Notes: generated by a model not told the origin, from the sequence alone. 64,000 bases of DNA from Hymenobacter sp. UV11 (GCF_004684095.1 NZ_SRII01000003.1:248001-312000); one strand, 5' to 3'. Shown: positions 43,024 to 57,115, counted from the stretch's first letter. Numbers and translations: made by a program.

Positions 43024-43876
43024 ACCTGCTTTGTGGAGCGCGCTCACGGTGGCGCAGGTGCGGCAGCAGTCGCGGCTGGTAGCCAGCCGCAGCATGCAGC
43101 CGCTCAAGATTATCAATCCCGCTGCCCCGGCCGGGCCAGCCTGCCACGCGGTACTGGCCAGCTACGGCGGCGGCCTAGTGGCCGGCGACAGCATCCGGCT
43201 GCGCGTGCACTGCGAGCCCGACACGCGACTGCTGCTCACCACCCAAGCCAACACCCGCATCTTCAAGTCGATAGATGGCCGCCGGGCCGAGCAGCTCACC
43301 GAAGGCCACGTGGCCGACCACGCCCTGGCCGTGGTGCTGCCCGACCCGCTGGTGCCCCAGGCCGCCAGCCGCTACCACCAGGCCCAGCACTGGCACCTGG
43401 CCGACACGGCCACCCTGCTGCTGGTCGACTGGTGGCACGCCGGCCGCACCGATATGGGCGAAAAATTCGCCTTCACCGAGTTTGCCACCGAGCTGCGCGT
43501 AACCGTGGCCGGCCGCCTGGTGCTGCTCGACCGCTTCGCGCTGCGGCCCGAGGAGCACTTGGCTACCTCGCAGGCCACGTTTGGGCCTCATCATTCGGCG
43601 CTGGCGGTATACCTGGTGGGGCCGCCCGCAGGGGCGCAGTTCCAGGCGTTGGCCGCGGTGCTGCGGCGCCTACCCCCCCCTGGCCAGACGGCGCTGCACG
43701 CCCAGCTCGCGGGCCAGCCCTACGTGGTAGCTGTGACTCAGGCCCGCGAAAACGTGCTGCTGGTGCGGGCGCTGGGGCAGTCGCGCCAGGCCCTGGAGCC
43801 GGTATACCAGGCCCTGGCCGAAGCGCTGGCAGGCAACGAGCTACTCGGCTTCAACCCGGCCCGGCGCAAGTACTGA
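42965..43876 (+). CDS. ureD: Urease accessory protein UreD
   Basis: The roughly 303-residue UreD acts with UreF and UreG to load nickel into apo-urease. Family marks are RLVASRSMQPLKIINP, GGGLVAGDSIRL, the LLTTQANTRIFKS block and the late LGRPEEHL-like region (LRPEEHLATSQATF). ATG at 42965 (MTAPTKS) is the first in frame after 42953, but residues before about 20 come from an intergenic repeat, so the original start could be a TTG near 43030. It lies on the strand opposite the other urease genes, about 9 kb from ureG. Confidence 0.9.
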   Translation: MTAPTKSDQSEKSDKSAVQIPALWSALTVAQVRQQSRLVASRSMQPLKIINPAAPAGPACHAVLASYGGGLVAGDSIRLRVHCEPDTRLLLTTQANTRIFKSIDGRRAEQLTEGHVADHALAVVLPDPLVPQAASRYHQAQHWHLADTATLLLVDWWHAGRTDMGEKFAFTEFATELRVTVAGRLVLLDRFALRPEEHLATSQATFGPHHSALAVYLVGPPAGAQFQALAAVLRRLPPPGQTALHAQLAGQPYVVAVTQARENVLLVRALGQSRQALEPVYQALAEALAGNELLGFNPARRKY

Positions 43877-44031
43877 GGTAGAGGCGCAACATGGTACGCC
43901 TCTACCTCAGCTAGTTTGGTAAACCACTTGATTGGGGCTGAAAACCTGGAGGAAATCTGCTGAAATTCTGCTTGTTCGCTGCCGCCAACCTTAGCAGTCG
44001 GGCTTGCGTTTAGCTTCTTTTTTCGAATCCT

Positions 44032-44859
44032 ATGAAGCAGATTTTCTCCTTACTCATCGCCTCGCTGAGCCTGGCTGCTGCCCAGCCAGTAGTAGCCCAG
44101 CAAACAACTTCGCCTTATCGCACCCGTTTTGCCGTCGATGGCCCGGTTATTCTGGGCGAGCTGGCTGTGAGTGGCTTCGGTCTCTACCGCTCGATGCAGC
44201 GCGACGGGCTCTCCAACACGCAACTAGCCGCGCTCAATAAGAACGACATCCCCAGGTTCGACCGTTTTTCGGCCGGCTACTTCAGCCAAAGTGCCCAAAC
44301 GGCCAGCGACCTCATTTGCTACCCCACGCTGGTTATCGCGCCCGGCCTGCTGGCCCTCAACCCCGCTATTCGTAGCCACTACGGGCAAACGCTGGCGCTG
44401 TACGTGCAAACTGTGCTGGCCGCTGATGCGCTTTTCACGACCTCCATCGGTAATATTCCGCGCTACCGGCCCTTCATCTACGGCACCGAGGGTGGCGACC
44501 TGCGCAACGGCCACATCGCCACCAACTCGTTCTTTGCCGGCCATACGGCCCACACGGCTGCGGCTACCTTCTTCGCCGCCAAGGTATTTCACGATTTTAA
44601 CCCCGACTCGCCGGCCCAGCCCTACGTGTGGGGCGCCGCGGCGGCGGTGCCGGCCGTGGTAGCGTATTTCCGCGTGGAGGCCGGCAAGCACTTTCTCTCC
44701 GACAACATTGTGGGTTACGCCGTAGGCGCCACCATGGGCGTAGTAGTGCCGCAGCTGCACAAAATGGCTGGCCGCCGGGGCATCTCGCTGGTGCCGCTAC
44801 AAGGCGTGAACGTGAACGGGTATTCGTACAGCGGCCTGCTGCTGAGCAAGCAGTTATAA
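44032..44859 (+). CDS. PAP2-superfamily phosphatase, exported
   Basis: The 275-residue protein has a signal peptide (MKQIFSLLIASLSLAAAQP). It carries the three PAP2 motifs: RYRPF near residue 144, FFAGHTAHTA near 164 (the PSGH-type His) and RVEAGKHFLSDN near 220 (His nucleophile and Asp). It would dephosphorylate lipids such as phosphatidic acid or undecaprenyl pyrophosphate at the periplasmic side. It is monocistronic, about 150 bases after ureD. Confidence 0.88.
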   Translation: MKQIFSLLIASLSLAAAQPVVAQQTTSPYRTRFAVDGPVILGELAVSGFGLYRSMQRDGLSNTQLAALNKNDIPRFDRFSAGYFSQSAQTASDLICYPTLVIAPGLLALNPAIRSHYGQTLALYVQTVLAADALFTTSIGNIPRYRPFIYGTEGGDLRNGHIATNSFFAGHTAHTAAATFFAAKVFHDFNPDSPAQPYVWGAAAAVPAVVAYFRVEAGKHFLSDNIVGYAVGATMGVVVPQLHKMAGRRGISLVPLQGVNVNGYSYSGLLLSKQL

Positions 44860-44913
44860 AACAGCATAAGTATGCGCCTTGCAAGCTGCTATTGGCTATG
44901 CTGAAGCAGTTCC

Positions 44914-45180
44914 ATGCCCAACTATCAGTTTAAAGCTGACGACACTCTATCCGTTTATCGGTTCGTGAGCGAGGACCGCAAGGGACTTGTTGCGAAGCGA
45001 ATACAGTTTACGCTAGTCAACTAGGCCTGAATCTATACTTTGGGTTTTAGTGACGAGCATCCCGCTAGCGGCGAGCTAGATGACTTAGTTATTCGTGATA
45101 ATGGCGACACCGGGAAAGCGCTGGCTGGCGTAGTATCAGCTATTTACGACGGGTACTCAGAAAGAAATAGACTTAGCAGA
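44914..45180 (+). pseudogene. DUF6934-like gene with two in-frame stops
   Basis: ATG at 44914 begins a frame reading MPNYQFKADDTLSVYRFVSE, then RKGLVAKRIQFTLVN, where TAG (45022-45024) and TGA (45028-45030) occur. The same frame then goes on as IYTLGFSDEHPASGELDDLV and GDTGKALAGVVSAIYDGY. This order matches the Bacteroidota DUF6934 family (Phe strand, YNLGFGD-like motif, then an acidic turn and a helix). Two nonsense codons in one place suggest a disabled gene. The C-terminal end is also lost. Confidence 0.6.
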
Positions 45181-45201
45181 GACAAAGAAATCTATAGCGA
45201 A

Positions 45202-45231
45202 AAGCCCCGAAAACAACTGCTTTCGGGGCTT
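45202..45231. terminator. Intrinsic terminator after gltD
   Basis: AAGCCCCGAAA pairs with TTTCGGGGCTT over an 8-base loop, with a T-run on both sides. It lies 28 bases after the gltD stop on the minus strand and would also stop rightward transcripts. Confidence 0.8.
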
Positions 45232-45258
45232 CTCTTTTACACCAATTCCCAGAGAACC

Positions 45259-46728
45259 TTACCCAAACATCCCCACCGCATTCTTGCTAGGCAGGCTAGT
45301 CTTGCCCATTAAATACATGTCAATCTGCCGGGCGGCCTCCCGGCCTTCTGAGATGGCCCACACGATGAGCGACTGGCCGCGGCGCATGTCGCCGGCCACG
45401 AATACGCCGGGGATATTGGTGTGGTAGGTGGTTTCGGGGGCGTGCACGTTGCCGCGCGCATCCAGCCCTACCCCTAGCTGGCCGAGCAGGCCCGCGTTGG
45501 CCGGGCCGGTGAAGCCCAGGGCCAGCAGCACCAGCTGGCACGGGATTTCGCGGTCGGAGCCGGGTACTTCCTCGAAGCGGACGCGGCGGCCCATTTCGTC
45601 GGTTTCCCAGGTTACGTCGCTCACGAGCAGGGCGCGCACCTGGCCGTGGGCATCGCCGAGGTAGGCCTTGGTGTTCACGCCCCAGTAGCGCTGGCAGCCC
45701 TCTTCGTGCGAGCTGCTGGTGCGGAAAACGGTGGGGTAGAGCGGCCAGGGCGTGTGGGCCGGGCGCTCCTCGCCGGGCTGGTGCATCATAGCAAACTGCG
45801 CTACCGACTTGGCTTGCTGGCGGTTGGCTGTGCCCACACAGTCGGAGCCCGTGTCGCCGCTGCCGATAACGACCACGTCGAGGCCATCGGCCAGAATGTG
45901 CTCGCTGTCCACGGGCGTGTCGCTCACGCGGCGGTTTTGCTGCGTCAGGTATTCCATGGCGTAGTGTATGCCTTGCAGGTCGTAGCCGGGCAGCTTCAGC
46001 TCGCGCGGGGCGGAGGCGCCGCCGGCCAGCACCACCGCATCGAAGCCCAGCCGCAGCTCGTCGGCCGAGATATCGCGGCCGATTTCCACGTTGCAGCGGA
46101 AGGTCACCCCAGCGTCTTCGAGCAGCTTGATGCGGCGCTCAATCACCCACTTTTCGAGCTTGAAATCGGGCACGCCGTAGCGCATGAGCCCGCCCGCATG
46201 CGGGTCGCGCTCAAACACCGTGACCGTGTGGCCGGCCTCGGTGAGCTGCGCGGCCACGGCCATGCCGGCCGGGCCCGCGCCCACTACGGCCACCGTTTTG
46301 CCGGTCTTGAGTATCGGTGCAGTAGGCTGCACGTAGCCCTTCTCAAAGGCAATTTCGATGATATTCTTCTCGATTTCCTCAATGGCCACCGGCGCACTGT
46401 GGATGCTCAGCACGCAGGCCGACTCGCAGGGCGCGGGGCAGATGCGGCCCGTAAACTCGGGGAAGTTGTTGGTGGCCGTGAGGATGTCGTAGGCCTCGCG
46501 CCAGTCCTGCCGATACACTGCCTCGTTGAACTCGGGGATGATGTTGCCCAGCGGGCAGCCCGAGTGGCAGAAAGGCACGCCGCAGTTCATGCAGCGCGCC
46601 GCCTGCTGGTGCAGCTCCTGCTCGGGGTAGAGGCCGATAAACTCTTGGTAGTGAGCCACGCGCTCGGTTGGGGCCGCTTTGGGCGGCGTGGTGCGCGGGT
46701 ATTCTTTGAAGCCGGTGATATTGCCCAT
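45259..46728 (-). CDS. gltD: Glutamate synthase small subunit
   Basis: The 489-residue protein passes electrons from NAD(P)H to the large subunit. The N-terminal iron-sulfur ligands are in CMNCGVPFCHSGCPLGN and in GRICPAPCESACV; the FAD-binding GAGPAGMAVAAQ is near residue 150 and the NADPH-binding GSGDTGSDCVG near 290. I chose ATG at 46728 over a GTG five codons upstream. It follows gltB by 137 bases on the same strand, so the two probably form one operon. Confidence 0.95.
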   Translation of the reverse strand: MGNITGFKEYPRTTPPKAAPTERVAHYQEFIGLYPEQELHQQAARCMNCGVPFCHSGCPLGNIIPEFNEAVYRQDWREAYDILTATNNFPEFTGRICPAPCESACVLSIHSAPVAIEEIEKNIIEIAFEKGYVQPTAPILKTGKTVAVVGAGPAGMAVAAQLTEAGHTVTVFERDPHAGGLMRYGVPDFKLEKWVIERRIKLLEDAGVTFRCNVEIGRDISADELRLGFDAVVLAGGASAPRELKLPGYDLQGIHYAMEYLTQQNRRVSDTPVDSEHILADGLDVVVIGSGDTGSDCVGTANRQQAKSVAQFAMMHQPGEERPAHTPWPLYPTVFRTSSSHEEGCQRYWGVNTKAYLGDAHGQVRALLVSDVTWETDEMGRRVRFEEVPGSDREIPCQLVLLALGFTGPANAGLLGQLGVGLDARGNVHAPETTYHTNIPGVFVAGDMRRGQSLIVWAISEGREAARQIDMYLMGKTSLPSKNAVGMFG

Positions 46729-46833
46729 GGTGTATGACCCCACCCCCGGCCCCCTTCCTGGTGGGGAGGGGGAGCCGAGAGATATTGAATAAGGAATTTA
46801 TGGAATACTAAAAAGCTAAAATCAAAAATCATC

Positions 46834-46865
46834 AGGTTCCCCCTCCCTTGCAGGGGAGGGGGAAC

Positions 46866-46867
<2 letters not shown>
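46834..46867. repeat. GC-rich hairpin at the gltB stop
   Basis: AGGTTCCCCCTCCC pairs exactly with GGGAGGGGGAACCT at the gltB stop codon. A related C/G-rich block lies at 46738-46775. This may reduce read-through into gltD or stabilise the message end. Confidence 0.6.
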
Positions 46868-51371
<4,504 letters not shown>

Positions 51372-51645
51372 TTCAAGTAGTAGTTAGCAATGAACAAGTA
51401 GCAATTGGCGGGCTTCGGGGCGAACCGACCGGACACGGCTTCGCGGCGCTGGCCCCAAGCTGTTTTTGAAAAACAGCGAGGCTAGTGCCGAAAATCGGCA
51501 TCCGTAGTGGGTGGGGGAGGGGAGGGAGAGGGTGGAAGCGAGGCAAAAGCAAACAAAGTCAGCTTTTGCCAAGGCAGTTTGGCGCAGTGGGTGCGCAAAC
51601 CGAAGAGTAAGATACGCCGCCGTAGCTGAACGGCAACTTAGGTAG

Positions 51646-52398
51646 CTAGCGTCGGTCTTCGTGCACGGCGGCCAGGGCGTGGGCTTTGGCCGCGTGGATG
51701 TGCGCGATAATTGGCCCTAAGTTATGTCCATCCGAAGCACGGGCGAATACAACTGGTCCATCGCCGCGCATTCGGCGCGCGTCGCGGTCCATCACGCCCA
51801 AATCGGCTTTTACGAAAGGCGCCAGGTCTATTTTATTGATAACCAAGAGGTCAGACTGCGTGATGCCGGGGCCGCCCTTGCGAGGCACCTTGTCGCCGCC
51901 CGACACGTCGATGACGTAAATCGAGTAGTCCACCAGCTCGCGGCTGAAGTGGGCGGCCAGGTTGTCGCCGCCACTTTCCACAAACAAGTAATCTATTTGA
52001 TAATCAAATTTGTGCATTAATCCTTCCAGCGCATCCATATTCAGCGAAATATCCTCGCGAATGGCGGCGTGAGGGCAGCCGCCGGTTTCGACGCCCACGA
52101 TGCGGTCTTCCGTCAGGGCGCTATTGCGAATTAAAAACTCGGCATCCTCGCGGGTAAAAATATCGTTCGTGACCACGCCAAGGCGGTGTTCATCGCGCAA
52201 ATTCTCGCACAGCGCCTTGAGCAGGGCCGTTTTGCCGGTGCCCACCGGCCCGCCGATTCCCACCGTGAAGGCTCGCTTGCGGAAGTTGCGGTAGGGGGGT
52301 AGGCGGCGGGTTTCGCGCTCAGCAAAACTGCCCGGCGAGTCGAGCGCCTCGTGGCTATGGCCGTGGAGCAGCAGCGCCAGTTTCTCAACGAAAGCCAT
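51646..52398 (-). CDS. ureG: Urease accessory GTPase UreG
   Basis: The 250-residue GTPase drives nickel delivery to urease. The P-loop is [18 protein letters not shown] near residue 48; further motifs are [19 protein letters not shown], where the Cys-Pro-His binds nickel, and [11 protein letters not shown] for guanine binding. ATG at 52398 is the right start and lies six bases after the ureF stop, giving coupled translation. A His/Glu-rich N-terminal segment (HGHSHEAL) may bind metal, a feature that elsewhere replaces UreE. Confidence 0.95.
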   Translation of the reverse strand: MAFVEKLALLLHGHSHEALDSPGSFAERETRRLPPYRNFRKRAFTVGIGGPVGTGKTALLKALCENLRDEHRLGVVTNDIFTREDAEFLIRNSALTEDRIVGVETGGCPHAAIREDISLNMDALEGLMHKFDYQIDYLFVESGGDNLAAHFSRELVDYSIYVIDVSGGDKVPRKGGPGITQSDLLVINKIDLAPFVKADLGVMDRDARRMRGDGPVVFARASDGHNLGPIIAHIHAAKAHALAAVHEDRR

Positions 52399-52404
52399 AA
52401 GCAA

Positions 52405-53073
52405 TTAATTCTGAAAGAGTCGCGAGTAAATATTGTCGTGAAAAATCTGGGCTACATCCAATAGTAATGTACAACGCGTAGCCTCCATGTAGGGCCGAAT
52501 ATCGGCAGAATCCAGTAAACTCTCAAAAATAACGTAAAAATCGTGCTGCAGCAAGTGCCCCGCCATCGGCCCAATAAATCCCAGGCGGATGGCTGCGCTC
52601 AACTGGTCGCGCAGGGCCAGGTGTAGGTAAGTACTCTGAATATCAGCTACCTCAAAGCCACCGCGCCCCAGGCTAAGGCCAAACAGCGGCACAAAATGCG
52701 CCGGCAATTCCTGTTGCGCCAGCTCGCGGCCCAGCTCAGCCAGGCCAGCTTCGGGGTAGAAGGTAGCGAGCAGCTTCAGCCAGTTTTTGCCCTGCGTGAG
52801 GCTGGCCCGGTGCAAAGCGGGCGTGAGCAGCTGAGCATCGTACTCGATAAGGAGGGTAGGGAGGTCATCAAAACCAGCCTGCGCCGCCGACGTGATGAAC
52901 GGCAGCTCGAACCCCACCGCCTGCTGCAAAAACGAGTAGAGATAGGCCCGAAACTCAGTTTCTGTCCTGATGAGGCCAAAGGTCAGGCTGCTTTCCAGCC
53001 CGTAGGAATAGGCAAAGGAGCCAGTGGGCAGCGCCGAGTCGGCGAGGTGGAGCAGGCGGGCGAGGTGGGGCAT
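52405..53073 (-). CDS. ureF: Urease accessory protein UreF
   Basis: The 222-residue, all-helical UreF gates UreG in the urease activation complex. It begins LARLLHLADSALPTGSFAYS and continues GLESSLTFGLIR, both typical of the family, and ends in the helical part with DSADIRPYMEATR. It starts 11 bases before the inverted end of the DUF559 unit. It is followed by ureG in the same frame order as in other urease clusters. Confidence 0.93.
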   Translation of the reverse strand: MPHLARLLHLADSALPTGSFAYSYGLESSLTFGLIRTETEFRAYLYSFLQQAVGFELPFITSAAQAGFDDLPTLLIEYDAQLLTPALHRASLTQGKNWLKLLATFYPEAGLAELGRELAQQELPAHFVPLFGLSLGRGGFEVADIQSTYLHLALRDQLSAAIRLGFIGPMAGHLLQHDFYVIFESLLDSADIRPYMEATRCTLLLDVAQIFHDNIYSRLFQN

Positions 53074-53083
53074 AGTGTCGTTT

Positions 53084-53757
53084 TAGCGGGTCACCTCACC
53101 CCCCGACCCCCTCTCCTTGGGGAGAGGGGGTCGGGGGGTGAGGTGAATAATGAGATGGAGGATAGGGATATAATAAAACCTTAGTAATTTGGCTTTATGG
53201 CAAATCTTGGTCCCACCGACAGTTCTATTCACACCTTCACTACTGACCGAAAGCGGTGGAAAAATCTGAAAGAATTTGCCCGCGATAATCACAAGCAGCC
53301 GACTCCGGCGGAAGCGCAGTTGTGGCAGGCACTGCGGGGTAACCAGCTGGGGCCGCGTTTCCGGCGGCAACACGCGATTGCGGACTACATAGTGGATTTT
53401 GTGTGCCTGCCGGCGTGGCTGGTAGTGGAAGTCGATGGTGAAATTCACCAAAAGCCGGAAGCCGTTGAATATGATGGGGGGCGCACTCATGCCTTGCAGG
53501 AGTGCGGTTTCTTGGTGGTGCTCTACCCCAATGAAGCAGTGCTGCAACGGCTACCCGAGGTGTTAGCAGATATTGAGCGGCATGTGAAGCTGCTGATGGG
53601 GTAGTTATTCAATGATTCACCTCACCCCCCTACCCCCTCTCCCCAAGGAGAGGGGGTAGGGGGGTGATTTTCTAATGCCAATCTCGTTTCACGTTTGCGC
53701 CGCCTCGGCTCCCCCTCTCCCCAAGGAGAGGGGGTAGGGGGGTGAGGTGACCCGCTA
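53084..53757. mobile_element. DUF559 cassette with 47-nt inverted ends
   Basis: Positions 53084-53130 and 53711-53757 are inverted copies with one mismatch (ends TAGCGGGTCACCTCACC). Inside is one gene for a Vsr-like nuclease and further C/G-rich hairpins. The unit fills the space between the ureC stop and the ureF start, and the ureC stop codon lies in its last bases. A mobile single-gene cassette is the simplest explanation; no transposase is encoded. Confidence 0.6.
53197..53604 (+). CDS. DUF559 (Vsr/PD-ExK-like) nuclease-family protein
   Basis: The 135-residue protein has the DUF559 core: QPTPAEAQLWQALRGNQLGP, then FRRQHAIADYIVDFVCLPAW with the Asp, and LVVEVDGEIHQ with Glu-x-Asp. These residues are the active-site pattern of very-short-patch-repair-type endonucleases. 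It is oriented opposite to ureC and ureF and is enclosed by inverted repeats. The target and role are unknown. Confidence 0.85.
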   Translation: MANLGPTDSSIHTFTTDRKRWKNLKEFARDNHKQPTPAEAQLWQALRGNQLGPRFRRQHAIADYIVDFVCLPAWLVVEVDGEIHQKPEAVEYDGGRTHALQECGFLVVLYPNEAVLQRLPEVLADIERHVKLLMG

Positions 53758-55476
53758 GAACAAATTATACAGCTGCGCCAGCGGCAGCGTCTGCGCCGGC
53801 TCGCACGTCAGGTGCACGCCATCTACCATCACCCGGTACGTCTCCGGGTCCACCGAAATATTGGGCAGATAGTCGTTCAGCGCCATGTCTTTCTTAGCCA
53901 CCGTGCGGCAGCCTTTCACCGCCAGCACGCGCTTGCTCAGACCGTATTCAGTTGACACCTTCTCCACCGAAGCGGCCGACACAAACGCCACCGAGCAGTA
54001 GCCTACCCCCCCGCCATACGCCCCAAACATGGGCCGCGAAAATGACGGCTGCGGCGTGGGGATGGAGGCGTTCGGGTCGCCCATCTGGGCCTGCACGATA
54101 ACGCCGCCTTTGAGAATCATCTCGGGCCGCGAGCCGAACAGGGCCGGCTTCCAGAGCACCAAATCGGCGAGCTTGCCGATTTCGATGGAGCCGATTTCTT
54201 CGGCCATGCCGTGGGCGCGGGCGGGGTTGATGGTGTACTTGGCCACGTAGCGGCGGGCGCGAAAATTGTCGTTCGGCCGCTGGGCGCCGGCGTCTTCGGG
54301 CAGGGGGCCGCGCTGCTGGCGCATCTTGTGGGCCGTTTGCCAGGTGCGGGTGATGACCTCGCCAACCCGGCCCATCGCCTGCGAGTCGGAGCTTATGATG
54401 CTCAGCGCGCCCATATCGTGCAGAATATCTTCGGCGGCAATGGTTTCGGGGCGGATGCGGCTCTCGGCAAAGGCCACGTCCTCGGGGATGTTCTTGTCGA
54501 GGTGGTGGCACACGAGCAGCATGTCGAGGTGCTCGTCGAGGGTGTTCACTGTAAACGGCCGCGTGGGGTTGGTGCTCGACGGAATGACGTTGGGCTCGCC
54601 GCAAATCTTAATGATGTCGGGCGCGTGCCCGCCGCCCGCTCCCTCCGTGTGGTACGAGTGGATGGTGCGCCCCTTGAAGGCCGCCACCGAGTTCTCCACG
54701 AAGCCGCTCTCGTTGAGCGTATCGGTGTGGATGCACACCTGCACGTCGTACTTGTCGGCGATAGTCAGGCAGTTATCAATCGTGGCCGGGGTAGTGCCCC
54801 AGTCCTCGTGCAGCTTGAAGCCCAGCGCCCCGGCCTCCACCTGCTCGGCCAGCCCCTCGGGTTTCGAGGAGTTGCCCTTGCCCAAAAACCCGAAATTCAT
54901 GGGGAAGGCATCGGTGGCCTTGAGCATCATTTCGAGGTAAAACGCGCCCGGCGTGCAGGTAGTGGCCGTGGTGCCAGCGGCCGGACCGGTGCCGCCGCCC
55001 ACCATCGTGGTCACGCCCGAAGCCAGCGCCTCGGTTATCTGCTGCGGGCAAATGAAGTGGATGTGGCAGTCGATGCCGCCCGCCGTGAGGATGTGCCCCT
55101 CGCCGGCCACCACTTCGGTGGTCACGCCCACCACCAGGCGCGGGTCCACGCCAGGCATGATGTGCGGGTTGCCGGCCTTGCCAATGCCCACGATGCGCCC
55201 GCCTTTGATGCCGATATCGGCCTTGTACACGCCGGTGTAGTCGAGCACCAGCGCATTAGTAATCAACAGGTCGAGCGCATCGGCCTGCCCGATGCCGGCC
55301 GCCTGCCCCATGCCATCGCGCAGGGTTTTGCCGCCGCCAAACTTGCATTCCTCGCCGTACACGCAGTAGTCGCGCTCGACCTCCAGCAGCAGGTCGGTAT
55401 CGCCCAGGCGCACCCGGTCGCCCACGGTCGGGCCATACATAGCGGCATACGCCTGCCGGGAAAGGGGTAGGGACAT
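53755..55476 (-). CDS. ureC: Urease alpha (catalytic) subunit
   Basis: The 573-residue subunit hydrolyses urea to ammonia and carbon dioxide. Nickel ligands and active-site groups are visible: [14 protein letters not shown] near residue 137, the carbamylated Lys in [16 protein letters not shown] near 220, His in [28 protein letters not shown], the flap Cys/His in [20 protein letters not shown] and Asp in [13 protein letters not shown]. Full length. A small AT-rich gene separates it from ureAB upstream. Confidence 0.98.
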   Translation of the reverse strand: MSLPLSRQAYAAMYGPTVGDRVRLGDTDLLLEVERDYCVYGEECKFGGGKTLRDGMGQAAGIGQADALDLLITNALVLDYTGVYKADIGIKGGRIVGIGKAGNPHIMPGVDPRLVVGVTTEVVAGEGHILTAGGIDCHIHFICPQQITEALASGVTTMVGGGTGPAAGTTATTCTPGAFYLEMMLKATDAFPMNFGFLGKGNSSKPEGLAEQVEAGALGFKLHEDWGTTPATIDNCLTIADKYDVQVCIHTDTLNESGFVENSVAAFKGRTIHSYHTEGAGGGHAPDIIKICGEPNVIPSSTNPTRPFTVNTLDEHLDMLLVCHHLDKNIPEDVAFAESRIRPETIAAEDILHDMGALSIISSDSQAMGRVGEVITRTWQTAHKMRQQRGPLPEDAGAQRPNDNFRARRYVAKYTINPARAHGMAEEIGSIEIGKLADLVLWKPALFGSRPEMILKGGVIVQAQMGDPNASIPTPQPSFSRPMFGAYGGGVGYCSVAFVSAASVEKVSTEYGLSKRVLAVKGCRTVAKKDMALNDYLPNISVDPETYRVMVDGVHLTCEPAQTLPLAQLYNLF

Positions 55477-55506
55477 GGGTCTATGAGTTTTTTGTAGCCA
55501 GTTTTC

Positions 55507-55842
55507 CTAATAGAAATAAATCTGACCTATTATAAATAGCGCTAAAAAACATAAGAAATAATAATTAATTAGCTTACATTTATTATAAAAATCAAAGAAA
55601 AACGAATTGTCATAAAGAAAGCCGTATTCTTTTTTATTAGGAAAGCCCAATAAGTACCCAAAGAAGTCAGTGTAGTTACTTAAAAGATTATTTACCTTGT
55701 TTTTACGCCATTGATTTACGTCAGAACTAGTGTAGATTGTGAGAAAATGAATGATTTTATTTAATCTGTATTTGTTATAAGATACAAATGCGAAGATGTT
55801 AATAACACCTAAGAGTGTAAGAAGAGCGTCAAGAGTATCCAC
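55507..55842 (-). CDS. Hypothetical AT-rich membrane protein
   Basis: The 111-residue protein starts at GTG, has a hydrophobic N-terminal segment (LDALLTLLGVINIFAFVSY) and a C-terminal one (YYFLCFLALFIIGQIYF), so two membrane passes. The middle is Asn/Lys/Phe-rich. The gene is far more AT-rich than its neighbours and interrupts the urease operon between ureAB and ureC, which suggests insertion. No family is recognised. Confidence 0.55.
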   Translation of the reverse strand: MDTLDALLTLLGVINIFAFVSYNKYRLNKIIHFLTIYTSSDVNQWRKNKVNNLLSNYTDFFGYLLGFPNKKEYGFLYDNSFFFDFYNKCKLINYYFLCFLALFIIGQIYFY

Positions 55843-55912
55843 GAAAGATTAAGGTCGAAATAAAATACTCGTTTAGCTTGAAGCCAAGTTACTAGCTGTT
55901 TATAAATAATCG

Positions 55913-56638
55913 TTACCCCAGCTTCCCCAGCGCCTGCTGCTTGCCGGCCTCATCGAGCGGGCCATCAATCCAGCCGTTGCCGCCGTACACGCGGCGCTCG
56001 CCAGCCAGCGCTACTAGCTGCACGCGCTTGCGCTCGCCCGGCTCGAAGCGCACCGCCGTGCCGGCCGGGATGTGCAGGCGGTAGCCGAAGGCCGCCGCCC
56101 GGTCGAAGTCCAGCCCCGCGTTGGTTTCGAAGAAGGGGTAGTGCGAGCCCACCTGCACCGGCCGGTCGCCCCGGTTGAGCACCTCCAGCTCAATTACTAC
56201 GCGGTTTTCGTTCAGGATGATGTCGCCGTCGGCCAGCAGGTACTCGCCCGGCACGGCGGCGGGCACCGGCGCGGCAACCGGGGCCGTGCGGGCTAGGCCG
56301 CTGCCGTAGAGTGCCAGCTCGGGCGCGCCGTGCTCGCGGCAAATGGGCTGGTGGACGGTCACGAGCTTGGTGCCGTCGGGGAAGGTGCCCTCTACCTGCA
56401 CCTCGGCCAGCAGCTGGGCCACGCCCTCCAGCACGTCGTTGAAGCCCAGGAGCTGCTTGCCCTTGTCCATGAGCGCGGCCACCGATTCGCCGTCGCGGAT
56501 AAACTCCAGTAGCTGGGTAGCGAGCAGGGCGGCGGCCTCGGGGTAGTTGAGGCGCAGGCCGCGGGCGTAGCGCTTCTGGGCTACTACGCCGGCCTGGTGC
56601 AGTACCAGCTTGTCGAGGTCTTTGGGGGCGAGGTGCAT
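55913..56638 (-). CDS. ureAB: Urease gamma-beta fusion subunit
   Basis: The 241-residue protein joins the gamma subunit (about residues 1-100: [20 protein letters not shown], then [20 protein letters not shown]) to the beta subunit (about 130-230: [17 protein letters not shown], then [20 protein letters not shown]). The linker is Ala/Pro-rich. Such fusion is known in Helicobacter UreA and several Bacteroidota. It builds the trimer core with ureC. It would be the first urease structural gene of the leftward operon. Confidence 0.96.
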   Translation of the reverse strand: MHLAPKDLDKLVLHQAGVVAQKRYARGLRLNYPEAAALLATQLLEFIRDGESVAALMDKGKQLLGFNDVLEGVAQLLAEVQVEGTFPDGTKLVTVHQPICREHGAPELALYGSGLARTAPVAAPVPAAVPGEYLLADGDIILNENRVVIELEVLNRGDRPVQVGSHYPFFETNAGLDFDRAAAFGYRLHIPAGTAVRFEPGERKRVQLVALAGERRVYGGNGWIDGPLDEAGKQQALGKLG

Positions 56639-56661
56639 GGGGGAGGGGGTAATATTGGACA

Positions 56662-56755
56662 GTCATGCAGAGCGTAGCGAAGCATCTCGCGTGCTGACCC
56701 CAGGGTTACTATCCCAACGACTGCGAGCGAGATGCTTCGCTGCGCTCTGCATGAC
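56662..56755. repeat. Palindrome, family A variant (29-bp arms)
   Basis: GTCATGCAGAGCGTAGCGAA begins a 29-base arm matched at 56727-56755 with one mismatch; it contains GAAGCATCTC. It lies left of the GIY-YIG gene. Confidence 0.85.
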
Positions 56756-56774
56756 GGGTAGGGTATCTGGCGGG

Positions 56775-57080
56775 CTAATGTAGGTCAGGCGCGCCAGTCC
56801 ACGTTTCCAAATCTATGGCTTCCCAGTTTGGATTGAGCCCCGCAATCATTTTTTCCTTTTTGGCACGGCTCCAGCCTTTCAGCTCTTTCTCGCGAGCAAT
56901 GGCTTGCATGGCGTCAGCGCAAAGCTCGAAGTAAACCAGTAAGTTGGCTTGGTAGCGGCCCGTAAATTTGTTGCGTTGGCCCAACGTGTCGCTATGCTCA
57001 CTTAGCCGCCGCGCCAGGTCGTTCGTTACACCGCTGTACAGCACAGTACGGATGTTATTGGTGAGCATATAGACGTACAT
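56775..57080 (-). CDS. GIY-YIG nuclease-family protein
   Basis: The 101-residue protein has the GIY-YIG core: YVYMLTNN, then VLYSGVTNDLARRLSEH, in which the first Tyr, the Gly and the Arg match the active site. RNKFTGRYQANLLVYFE and AIAREKELKGWSRAKK carry the remaining conserved Lys and Glu. These small solo GIY-YIG proteins are widespread and of unknown target. The gene sits between two palindromes of the same family, unlike any other small gene here. Confidence 0.92.
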   Translation of the reverse strand: MYVYMLTNNIRTVLYSGVTNDLARRLSEHSDTLGQRNKFTGRYQANLLVYFELCADAMQAIAREKELKGWSRAKKEKMIAGLNPNWEAIDLETWTGAPDLH

Positions 57081-57115
57081 GGGGCGCGATAGTCGGGTAA
57101 GTTAAAAGGCAAAAG

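Noticed and set aside
54211..55470. Long rightward frame opposite ureC
   Set aside because: It is an antisense shadow of a conserved enzyme gene, with low-complexity His/Val/Ala content.
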